DNA from: Eubacterium sp. 1001713B170207_170306_E7
GTDB taxonomy: Bacteria; Bacillota; Clostridia; Eubacteriales; Eubacteriaceae
DNA: 64,000 nucleotides
Reading direction: 5' to 3'
Assembly: GCF_015547515.1 (NCBI RefSeq)
Contig: NZ_JADMVE010000008.1
Location: 1-64,000, forward strand
Numbering within the stretch: the first letter of the stretch is position 1; every line of letters starts with the position of its first letter. Position numbers and translations under genes: made by a program. This document shows, one piece after another, positions 57,967 to 64,000 of this stretch. Below the pieces are notes generated by a model. It saw only the letters and a program-made list of their open reading frames with translations, did not search any database and had not been told where the DNA came from.

Positions 57967-59409
57967 TCAGCGGGTTCTGACCCAGACCGATACCGATCCG
58001 GGCGCCACATGGAAAACGCCGTCGCCGTTTTCATTGACTGTCACTGTGCCGTCCACATTTCCGGTAATGTCATAAAAATCCTTTCCGGCAAAATGATGGC
58101 CCATATACATCTGCTTTGAGCCGCCGTCACCGTTTGTCATCAGCACCGCCAAGCCGGACTCCGGCTCTGCCGGATCGCCCTCACGCACCCAGCCGATGAT
58201 ATGAAAATCGTCAAAATAATCCCGCTGCATGCCATAGGCCGATTCACGCCTTGCGCAGAGCAGCTTGTCCAGAATATCCCGCATGGGCGCGATATCCTGG
58301 GCGGGAATACCGAAATAGTCGCCGTAAAAGACGCAGGGATAGCCGTCGGCCCGGAGCAGAATAAAGGCATAGGCCAGCGGCTTAAACCACGGCTGCACCC
58401 AGGATTCCAGCGACTGGCCGGGCTGGGTATCATGATTGTCCACAAAGGTGACCGACCGGGTGGGGTCGTGAGCTGTCAGGGTATTGTTCAGCAGCTGCCG
58501 CATATCATAGCCGCCGCCGCTGTTTCCGGCGTCAAAAAAATGGTAGTGGAGCGGCACGTCAAACAGGCACATGGCCCGGTCGGTGGTCTCCATATAGCGC
58601 TTGAGATCCTCCAGGTCGCCAGACCAGTACTCGCCCACGGCAAACAGCTCCTGGTCCCAGTCGCGCCGGACCGCGTCCAGCCATTCGTTGAAAAAATTAA
58701 AATCAATGTGCTTGACCGCGTCCATCCGAAAGCCGTTGACCCGGGTTTTGGCCAGATACCACTTGCCCCAGCGGATCAGCTCCTCGACCACCTCGCGGTT
58801 GTTTAAATCCACATCCGCGCCCATCAGGTAGTCAAAATTGCCGTTTTCACGGTCCACATCCCTGGCCCAGCGCTTGCCCTGAAACTGAAATACCGCGCTG
58901 TCCTCCTGTTTTTCATCCCAGTCGATGCCGGCAAAATGTGTCCAGTTCCATTTAAAATCCGAATAGGTATCGCCCCGCCCCGGAAAGTCAAACTGCGTCC
59001 AGGCCTTGATCGGGCGGATCGGCTCAATCTGTTCATTCCGGTTTTCATCATTTTCCTTGCAGGCGTAGACATTTTCCGTATCATCCGCGCCCAGGCGGTG
59101 GTCCAGCACAATATCTGCGTAAACCTCTATTCCGTTATCCTGAAGGGCATGGATGGCGTCACAATATTCATTGACCGTTCCGTATTTTGTGGCGACGCTG
59201 TTTTTCTGGTCAAACTCACCCAGATCATAAAGGTCATAGGGCGCGTAGCCCACATCGCTCTTTCCCGCAGCACCCTTATAGGCCGGGGGCAGCCAGACCG
59301 CAGTGATCCCGAGCGCCTTCAGGCGGCTGACATCCTCTGCCACCTGCCGCCACAGAGACTGGTCCTCGGGCAGGTACCACTCAAAATACTGCATCATCGT
59401 TCCATTCAT
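57967..59409 (-). CDS. Cytoplasmic alpha-amylase (GH13)
   Basis: The product has 480 residues without a signal peptide. The N-terminus MMQYFEWYLPEDQSLWRQVA and the four conserved GH13 regions are present: DIVLDHRLG, GFRMDAVKHI (nucleophile Asp), FAVGEYW (acid/base Glu) and FVDNHDTQ. The set matches the intracellular amylase (GH13_5) group, which hydrolyses maltodextrins or glycogen inside the cell. GAPGSVSV-like C-terminal beta domain is intact. It is monocistronic. Confidence 0.93.
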   Translation of the reverse strand: MNGTMMQYFEWYLPEDQSLWRQVAEDVSRLKALGITAVWLPPAYKGAAGKSDVGYAPYDLYDLGEFDQKNSVATKYGTVNEYCDAIHALQDNGIEVYADIVLDHRLGADDTENVYACKENDENRNEQIEPIRPIKAWTQFDFPGRGDTYSDFKWNWTHFAGIDWDEKQEDSAVFQFQGKRWARDVDRENGNFDYLMGADVDLNNREVVEELIRWGKWYLAKTRVNGFRMDAVKHIDFNFFNEWLDAVRRDWDQELFAVGEYWSGDLEDLKRYMETTDRAMCLFDVPLHYHFFDAGNSGGGYDMRQLLNNTLTAHDPTRSVTFVDNHDTQPGQSLESWVQPWFKPLAYAFILLRADGYPCVFYGDYFGIPAQDIAPMRDILDKLLCARRESAYGMQRDYFDDFHIIGWVREGDPAEPESGLAVLMTNGDGGSKQMYMGHHFAGKDFYDITGNVDGTVTVNENGDGVFHVAPGSVSVWVRTR

Positions 59410-59524
59410 AAAAAATCAACTCTTTCTATTTTAGAATAAGCGTTAATTAAAGCATTACGCAGTTTAATAAATACCCAGAGTTATAAAAATTATAGATTTT
59501 CTCCATATTATTTCGCCAAGACTT

Positions 59525-59565
59525 AAAAAAGCCTGTATCCTTATTCAACGGATACAGGCTTTTTA
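59525..59565 (-). terminator. Terminator of the CcdA-TlpA gene
   Basis: GCCTGTATCC and GGATACAGGC form the stem, with A and T runs on either side. Confidence 0.85.
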
Positions 59566-59566
59566 T

Positions 59567-60838
59567 CTATTGCGTCATGGCCTGGCTGACAATGCTTTCC
59601 ATCATGCTGGAAGTCAGCATTCCCGGCACATAGCCCGCCACATAACCCTCCTTGTCGATCATAAAGGTCGTGGGGAAAGAACGGATACCGTAGGTCTGAA
59701 AAACCGCGCCCGTCCGGTCCATGAGCGCCGGATAGGTAAAGCCGTTGTCCGACATGAACTCCGCGATTTTTTCAGGCGACATGTCATTATTATTCGGCCC
59801 TTCCTCCGTATGCGGATTGGCCACGCTCAGCACCACCAAGTCCCCGGAGTTATCGCCGTATTTCTTATACAGCGTCTCAATATCCGGCATTTCCTTCTGG
59901 CATGGGCCGCACCAGGTGGCAAAGAAATTGAGGAAAACCGTTTTGCCGCGGTATTCCGACAGCGTGTGCGCCACCCCATACTGGTCCGTGAGCGTGAAAT
60001 CTGGCGCCAGAGTCTTTTTGGCGCTTTCCTCCAGCGTATTTTCCGGCGTGGGTGTGGGCGCAGGTTCCGCGGTTACCGTGGGGCTTGGCTGCGGCGCGCT
60101 GCTGCCAGCCCCGGCCTGAGAGAGATAACCGGTGATCCCGTTCATCCAACCCGTAAACATCATAATCCCCATCACGATCATGAGCACGCCCCCGGCCTTA
60201 ACCGTGTAGCGGACCGCCTTCTGGTGCCGCTTGAAAAAGTCCAGCAGCGTGCTGGTAAATAAGCCCACCGCCATGAACGGCAGCACAAAGCCCAGCGTAT
60301 AAACCCCGATGAGGATAAAGCCCGACGAAAAGGACGACGAGGACGACGCCATGAGCAGCACACTGGCCAGAACCGGCCCCACACAGGGCGTCCAGGCAAA
60401 GCTGAAGGTAAAGCCCAGCACAAACGCCAGCAGCGGATTCATGGCCAGCTTGTCCAGATTAAAGGGCAGGCGGTGCTCACGGTTCAAAAAGTCAAAATTG
60501 AAAACCCCCAGCTGCACCAGGCCAAACAAGATAATGATCACCCCGCCGATGCGCGCGAACAGCATCCGGTTCCCCGTAAAAAACTGCCCCGCCGCGGTAA
60601 AGCCAACGCCCAGAATAAAGAACGTAGCGCTGATGCCAATGACAAAAAAGAGCGTGTTGATGAGCACCGTCCGCTTTTTGTAATGAACCGTGCCGTCCGC
60701 GTCCACCGTCTTTGTTCCGCCCGCCAGATAGCCGATGTACAAAGGCACCAGCGGCAGCACACAGGGCGAGAAAAAACTGAGAATCCCCTGTAAAAATACC
60801 ATAATGGCCGGAACCCCGGCCCCCGAAGCAAATCCCAT
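59567..60838 (-). CDS. CcdA-TlpA fusion (thiol-disulfide reductase system)
   Basis: The product has 423 residues. Residues of about 1-240 form a six-helix CcdA/DsbD-like membrane domain with Cys in FFSPCVLPLVPLY and WTPCVGPVLA. A Pro/Thr-rich linker (PSPTVTAEPAPTPTPE) leads to a TlpA-type thioredoxin domain from about 285 with NFFATWCGPCQKEMPDIETL and a cis-proline in RSFPTTFMID. The membrane part passes electrons from cytoplasmic thioredoxin to the extracytoplasmic domain, which reduces disulfides outside the cell. Having both in one chain removes the need for a separate partner. Confidence 0.93.
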   Translation of the reverse strand: MGFASGAGVPAIMVFLQGILSFFSPCVLPLVPLYIGYLAGGTKTVDADGTVHYKKRTVLINTLFFVIGISATFFILGVGFTAAGQFFTGNRMLFARIGGVIIILFGLVQLGVFNFDFLNREHRLPFNLDKLAMNPLLAFVLGFTFSFAWTPCVGPVLASVLLMASSSSSFSSGFILIGVYTLGFVLPFMAVGLFTSTLLDFFKRHQKAVRYTVKAGGVLMIVMGIMMFTGWMNGITGYLSQAGAGSSAPQPSPTVTAEPAPTPTPENTLEESAKKTLAPDFTLTDQYGVAHTLSEYRGKTVFLNFFATWCGPCQKEMPDIETLYKKYGDNSGDLVVLSVANPHTEEGPNNNDMSPEKIAEFMSDNGFTYPALMDRTGAVFQTYGIRSFPTTFMIDKEGYVAGYVPGMLTSSMMESIVSQAMTQ

Positions 60839-61116
60839 ATCAAAACCTCTTTTCTGTGATGATTCTATTTATTTTCCCATAAAGTGTAATTTTAAACATT
60901 ACAGTTTCTATTTTGTAATCATAAATGTTACAGATGGATTTGTCAAGGGGTTTAAGGAAAGTTGGTTTTGAATAAAAAAGCTAAGTGTCGCGTTTTTTCG
61001 AAAAAAGTTAGAAATGGTGAAAAAGGCTCTGAGCAATAAAAACGTTAAAGATCAACACAGGTACTGCCTGTTACTGCTGAGCGGCTAATCAAGACCCAGA
61101 AATGGGGTGATATACC

Positions 61117-61203
61117 ATGGACACGAACCCGTTAATTCTCATATTAACTTTAATATTGTTCATAATTGCGTATACCAAAAAATTAAATAGCCGTCTCCCC
61201 TGA
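61117..61203 (+). CDS. Type I toxin-like hydrophobic peptide (28 aa)
   Basis: The product begins MDTNPLILILTLILFIIAYT and ends KKLNSRLP: one membrane helix followed by a short basic tail, the layout of Fst/TxpA-like and 'putative holin-like' type I toxins. GGGGTGAT precedes the ATG at 61117. A convergent antisense RNA gene with a consensus promoter overlaps its 3' end (61175-61266). The mRNA promoter upstream is weak to the eye. Toxicity is inferred from architecture. Confidence 0.7.
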   Translation: MDTNPLILILTLILFIIAYTKKLNSRLP

Positions 61204-61266
61204 GAAAGTAGACGACTATAAATCAATGCTGAATTGAGGTATGCTGTTTTCAGCAGTACCTGTATT
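61175..61266 (-). ncRNA. Antisense RNA (antitoxin) to the 61117 peptide
   Basis: On the minus strand TTGTTC (61296-61301), a 17-bp spacer and TATAAT (61273-61278) predict a start near 61266. The RNA would hold a GGTA-CTGC/GCAG-TACC hairpin (about 61239-61260) and end at a stem ATAG-CGTCT/AGACG-CTAT (61187-61219) followed by TTTAATTTTTT. It is antisense to the toxin 3' end. Confidence 0.7.
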
Positions 61267-61380
61267 ACATGTATTATAACACCTTTATTAAAACTGAACA
61301 AGTGTACAAAAGGCCGAAATACCTCAACCAATTGATATGAATTTTTTATAGCTTTAACACGCCTCTGTGGGCACAACGGG

Positions 61381-62112
61381 TCAATTTCCAAAAACCTTAA
61401 AATAATCACAAACCTTTCGAAACTGATCCTGTGCCAATAAACATGTATCCCTCAGATATCCTTTTTCTTTTCTGTATTCGCCCAGCCCGCGATAATAATA
61501 TAATTTATACTCATCCAAAATGATAAATGGAAGGATTCCATTTATCAGGCACTCTTTAAACAAAATCAGCCGCCCAACTCTGCCGTTCCCGTCCTGGAAC
61601 GGGTGAATGGTTTCAAACTGCGCATGAAAGTCAATCAAATCATCAAAGCTTTTTTCGGGAATAGCATTGTATTTTTCAAGCAGCACTTTCATTGCCGACT
61701 GCACTTTATCCGGCGGTGTTGTCTCTGTGATTCCTCCGATAACATTGGGGTAAATTTTATACTTACCGGTGGAAAACCCTTCGCGCTCATAGGCGGTGCC
61801 GCGCTTTAACAAATAGTGAAGTTTTTTTATGATATCTTCTGACAGGGGCTCTTTGGCGAGATCAAGAATATAATCGAAAGCCTCGAAATGGTTAGTTGTC
61901 TCGACGATGTCATCAATTTTTACAGGGCTGTCCCCTTCTGGTAAAATGGTATTGGTCGAAAAAATGCTTCGTGTCTGTTCTTCTGAGAGCATGCTTCCCT
62001 CAATTCGGTTGGAATTATAGGCCATTTTAATTTGTGTATGGTGGTAGATACCATCAGACAATTTTGCTTTCTTCCCGCTTATAAAACGACTGTGTAATGC
62101 GTCTATTTTCAT
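61381..62112 (-). CDS. Fic family protein
   Basis: The product has 243 residues. The Fic active site is HPFQDGNGRVGRLI near residue 182. An N-terminal inhibitory helix with S-x-x-x-E-G appears as NSNRIEGSML near residue 34, so this is a class II self-inhibited Fic enzyme. Such enzymes transfer AMP or another nucleotide moiety from NTP to a protein. No separate antitoxin gene is adjacent. It lies between the two toxin-antitoxin-like loci. Confidence 0.9.
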   Translation of the reverse strand: MKIDALHSRFISGKKAKLSDGIYHHTQIKMAYNSNRIEGSMLSEEQTRSIFSTNTILPEGDSPVKIDDIVETTNHFEAFDYILDLAKEPLSEDIIKKLHYLLKRGTAYEREGFSTGKYKIYPNVIGGITETTPPDKVQSAMKVLLEKYNAIPEKSFDDLIDFHAQFETIHPFQDGNGRVGRLILFKECLINGILPFIILDEYKLYYYRGLGEYRKEKGYLRDTCLLAQDQFRKVCDYFKVFGN

Positions 62113-62178
62113 AACAAACTCCTGTCTATAATGATCTATTATAACATTTTCCCCAGACTAAAGGAAATTATAGAACGA

Positions 62179-62255
62179 CAAAAAGAGACCCTGAATTTTA
62201 AGTTCAGGGCCTGCTTCATAAACCGCGGTGCTGCAATACAGGGTCTTTTATTTTT
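62179..62255. terminator. Complex hairpin upstream of fic
   Basis: AAAAGAGACCCTG and CAGGGTCTTTTA form outer arms, and CCCTGAA/TTCAGGG form a competing inner hairpin. It could terminate in both directions or act as an attenuator. Confidence 0.45.
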
Positions 62256-62745
62256 AACTTTTATAACCGTTGCCACCCTTTTGCCAAATCCCAATGGGCC
62301 CTCTTAGTAGTCAGCCGGCGGCTCCGGCTTTTGTTTTCCCCTTAACCAGCGTACCGGGGTATTTTTCAAGCGCGCGCTTTTCTCAAAAAATACACGGTCT
62401 GTGTTCCTGTTTCAAAGGGGATTGCGGGCGCCGGTTCTTAAATGAACCGACATTTTAATGTGTAAATCACTGGGAAACAACGGCTTCAGATCGCTGCCTT
62501 TTAACACCATTCTTTTTTCCATCGTTTTAACGGGATTGGCTGAAATCAGCGTTTTCGTTTTGGGATTGGGTTATTGAGTCTGGCGTTTTGGGGCTGGGAT
62601 GTCTGATTGGTTATTTCTTGATTGATCTGCTTTAATCATACCGCACCGGTTCTTTGCTGGCAAGTTCATTAAGAGTGTAATTTTGATGGTAGGCGATGTA
62701 TGGTCGGACAGATATTTATTAGAAAAAATCTTAGAAAAATGCGAA
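62256..62745. other. About 490 bp without a supported gene
   Basis: Short open frames occur on both strands but none has a ribosome-binding site or recognisable motif. The sequence looks like decayed or spacer DNA near an insertion site. Confidence 0.5.
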
Positions 62746-62770
62746 ATAAAAAAACGGCTGATTAAGCCGT
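62746..62770 (-). terminator. Terminator downstream of the tRNA remnant
   Basis: ACGGCT (62754-62759) pairs with AGCCGT (62765-62770), followed by seven T on the minus strand. It is probably the original terminator of the tRNA gene whose 3' end remains at 62785-62820. Confidence 0.75.
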
Positions 62771-62784
62771 ATGACGTCATATAA

Positions 62785-62820
62785 TGGTGATCCCGATTGG
62801 GCTTGAACCAACGACCTCTA
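62785..62820 (-). other. tRNA 3'-end remnant, candidate attachment site
   Basis: On the minus strand the sequence has T-stem GTTGG, T-loop TTCAAGC, T-stem CCAAT, acceptor half CGGGATC and ACCA. No matching 5' half (GATCCCG acceptor, D-arm, anticodon arm) lies upstream. A lone tRNA 3' end is what an integrase leaves at the far end of an inserted element. Confidence 0.75.
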
Positions 62821-62993
62821 CCAAATAGCCGGAGGTTTTATTTTAGGCGTTTTATTGTTATTTAGCGATTTTCAAAACACACTACAAGCACCTATAAGCA
62901 CAGATTAGCGTTAAAAATGGCGAAAAAACATGCCTTTCCTTACACAAACATTTTATAACCAAAAACTATAATTCATTGTTTCATTTCATTAGC

Positions 62994-63022
62994 TTGCACA
63001 AAATTTGTAGATATGCTATAAT
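62994..63022 (+). promoter_or_regulatory. Promoter of the antisense RNA at 63029
   Basis: TTGCAC (62994-62999), a 17-bp spacer and a perfect TATAAT (63017-63022). Confidence 0.8.
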
Positions 63023-63028
63023 TTGAAT

Positions 63029-63116
63029 ATAAAGATGGTACCGTCAGGAGCGACAGGTGCCCGGATTAGTTATTCTTTACGAAAACCGCTGTTTCCTAGG
63101 CTAGCGGTTTTTTTTA
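63029..63116 (+). ncRNA. Antisense RNA (antitoxin) to the 63101-63229 peptide
   Basis: It starts seven bases after a consensus promoter and ends in the stem AAACCGCT/AGCGGTTT (63083-63110) plus eight T. It overlaps the 3' end of the convergent small hydrophobic gene and carries GGTACCGTCAGGAG near its 5' end, a motif also present in the toxin leader. Confidence 0.72.
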
Positions 63117-63229
63117 TTTCCCTTACTTCTTTTCATCCGCCGATTCAATCGAATTGATAAATACACACTAATGCATATTCCAACAATTTCAATTAAAACC
63201 TCTGGTGGAATGTAAATTGTAATCTCCAT
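63101..63229 (-). CDS. Type I toxin-like hydrophobic peptide (42 aa)
   Basis: The product begins MEITIYIPPEVLIEIVGICI, continues SVYLSIRLNRR and ends in a Lys/Arg-rich tail. AAGGGAG lies before the ATG at 63227-63229. One membrane helix plus a strongly basic tail is typical of type I toxins. Its own promoter is ATGACA (63320-63325), a 17-bp spacer and TATAAT (63297-63302) on the minus strand. A convergent antisense RNA overlaps its 3' end. Toxicity is inferred. Confidence 0.72.
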   Translation of the reverse strand: MEITIYIPPEVLIEIVGICISVYLSIRLNRRMKRSKGNKKNR

Positions 63230-63296
63230 AAAGGCTCCCTTCTAGGGGCGCCGCCGCTATTTTACCTGACGGGATACCTCCTGCGGTACCAAAGTT

Positions 63297-63325
63297 ATTA
63301 TACCATGCCCTATCATAAATGTCAT
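63297..63325 (-). promoter_or_regulatory. Promoter of the 63101-63229 toxin-like gene
   Basis: ATGACA (63320-63325), a 17-bp spacer and TATAAT (63297-63302) on the minus strand. The leader carries GGTACCG and CAGGAGG. Confidence 0.75.
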
Positions 63326-63356
63326 TAATATTATAAATAATATCTTTTTATCACAC

Positions 63357-63384
63357 TTGACATTATAATAAAATAGTATATAAT
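63357..63384 (+). promoter_or_regulatory. Consensus promoter of a leader RNA
   Basis: TTGACA (63357-63362), a 16-bp spacer and TATAAT (63379-63384). It is divergent from the toxin promoter at 63297-63325. Confidence 0.75.
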
Positions 63385-63390
63385 AATAAT

Positions 63391-63474
63391 GGGGAAGTAT
63401 GTCTATATAAATATAGACCACTCATAGCCCTTAAAAGGATCAATTGCTTCGCGATTGTCCTATTTTTATTTTTT
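63391..63474 (+). ncRNA. Short leader or small RNA ending in a terminator
   Basis: The predicted RNA has a GTCTATA/TATAGAC hairpin (63401-63418) and ends in a 10-bp stem (63437-63460) followed by TATTTTTATTTTTT. No gene follows in the same direction. It looks like an attenuator-type leader left from a mobile element or an independent small RNA. Confidence 0.55.
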
Positions 63475-63743
63475 GATCAAATTGCAAGGCGGGGACGCTG
63501 TGCTCCCCGCCGCACTACTTCTCAATTAAACGGTGCTGCGCTATGCCCCTAGCTATTTTGGTTGAGATTTTCGCTTTGCTCAAATCTCCTATGAAATGGG
63601 GCGCTCCTGCCACCCCCATGAAACCAACGTTCGTTGGTTTTCCCCCGGCCATGCCTGTGCTTCGGTCGAAGTCCGCTCCTTCACCCTACGGGTTCAGTCG
63701 CCAAGCTTCGATCCGATGCTCGGCAGATTATCTATCTTCCAAC
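63475..63743. other. Hairpin-rich non-coding segment
   Basis: Contains GGCGGGGA/TCCCCGCC (63488-63511), CCAACG/CGTTGG (63623-63636), CTTCG/CGAAG (63659-63670) and others. An open frame of 106 codons crosses it on the plus strand but has no ribosome-binding site. It may be leader or transfer-region DNA of an integrated element. Confidence 0.45.
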
Positions 63744-63968
63744 TCATGGACCATAATCCCGCCGCATTTCTTCTTTAATCCTCTCTGCCGTATGAGTCCT
63801 TCCCGCTTCAACATCTGCCATTCCCTTGGCAATTTCGGCCTCAAATTCTTCTTTTGTCAATGAATCATAGGAAAGCAGAACGCTTTTTGTTAATTTCATT
63901 TCAAAAGGAATCCCTCTTTGAAGAGCGACCTGTTTTAAACGGATATAAATATTTGATGTTCTAGCCAT
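63744..63968 (-). CDS. RelB/DinJ-like antitoxin, internally shortened
   Basis: The product has 74 residues from the ATG at 63966-63968, with GGAGGTG upstream. The N-terminal strand MARTSNIYIR and the later LKQVALQRGIPFEMKLTK are both RelB/DinJ-like, but the 30 or so residues that normally lie between them (the helices of the ribbon-helix-helix fold) are missing. The C-terminal part (DSLTKEEFEAEIAKGMADVE) is the usual toxin-wrapping tail. No RelE-type toxin gene follows. It may be an orphan, non-DNA-binding antitoxin, or decayed. Confidence 0.7.
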   Translation of the reverse strand: MARTSNIYIRLKQVALQRGIPFEMKLTKSVLLSYDSLTKEEFEAEIAKGMADVEAGRTHTAERIKEEMRRDYGP

Positions 63969-64000
63969 TGCTATCACCTCCAATTACAATATACGCGTTT

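Noticed and set aside
61089-61409. Open frame of 106 codons on the minus strand
   Set aside because: No ribosome-binding site; it overlaps the end of fic and the antisense RNA/toxin region, which explain the sequence better.
63541-63863. Open frame of 106 codons on the plus strand
   Set aside because: No ribosome-binding site, low-complexity Pro/Ser-rich product, and it overlaps the RelB-like gene on the other strand and a hairpin-rich segment.

Overview
The window looks like chromosome from an anaerobic, mid-GC Firmicute. The best guess is an acetogenic Eubacteriaceae member (Eubacterium limosum/callanderi type). That is an inference from gene content: three uroporphyrinogen-decarboxylase-family (corrinoid-type) methyltransferases with TetR regulators, a PTS-type dihydroxyacetone kinase operon under a sigma-54 activator, ChW repeats, a rubredoxin and no respiratory genes.

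Layout. 1-2.3 kb: tightly packed minus-strand genes of phage or integrative-element type (KilAC-like protein, putative replication protein, sigma-like fragment). 2.6-8.9 kb: a zinc-ribbon protein, a large secreted aerolysin-like protein with ChW repeats, and a two-component system just upstream of it. 8.9-15.7 kb: a collapsed serine dehydratase locus, an alanine/glycine:cation symporter, tRNA-Arg, a hydantoinase/oxoprolinase-family protein, asparaginase and a GlpA-like flavoprotein. 16-27.4 kb: a methyltransferase island in which each of three methyltransferase genes is followed by a tiny related ORF, with three TetR regulators and three transporters. 27.4-30.1 kb: a polar amino-acid ABC transporter interrupted by a nested repeat element. 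30.8-36.7 kb: dhaM-dhaK-dhaL behind a textbook -24/-12 promoter, the sigma-54 activator with an N-terminal HPr-like domain, and divergent RpiB-like and TIM-like isomerases; the set may process tetruloses rather than only dihydroxyacetone. 36.8-44.4 kb: housekeeping and hypothetical genes plus a candidate small RNA. 44.4-49.7 kb: polyphosphate kinase flanked by one normal and one degenerate Ppx/GppA. 50.7-52.5 kb: a tandem array of six tiny peptide genes (five sharing the start MMYYNP, one Cys-rich) behind a classic 19-bp-spacer MerR promoter, with the divergent merR gene and a rubredoxin. 52.6-60.8 kb: glucokinase, ECF S component, hydrolase, CDF and ZIP metal transporters, endonuclease IV, cytoplasmic alpha-amylase, CcdA-TlpA fusion. 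61-64 kb: two type I toxin-antitoxin-like loci, a Fic protein, a tRNA 3'-end remnant that looks like an attachment site, hairpin-rich non-coding DNA and an internally shortened RelB-like antitoxin. This right end looks like the edge of an integrated element.

The strongest candidate for an undescribed system is the MerR-controlled peptide array at 50725-51461. Next are the family of tiny ORFs paired with the methyltransferases, the aerolysin-ChW protein with its two-component system, and the two compact type I toxin-antitoxin loci. A family of dispersed palindromic terminators (arms resembling ATGCGGAAAAGTC) and a hairpin-rich repeat of about 200 bp (two full copies, one partial) recur between genes. 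All calls were made by reading the sequence; no database search or folding program was run.
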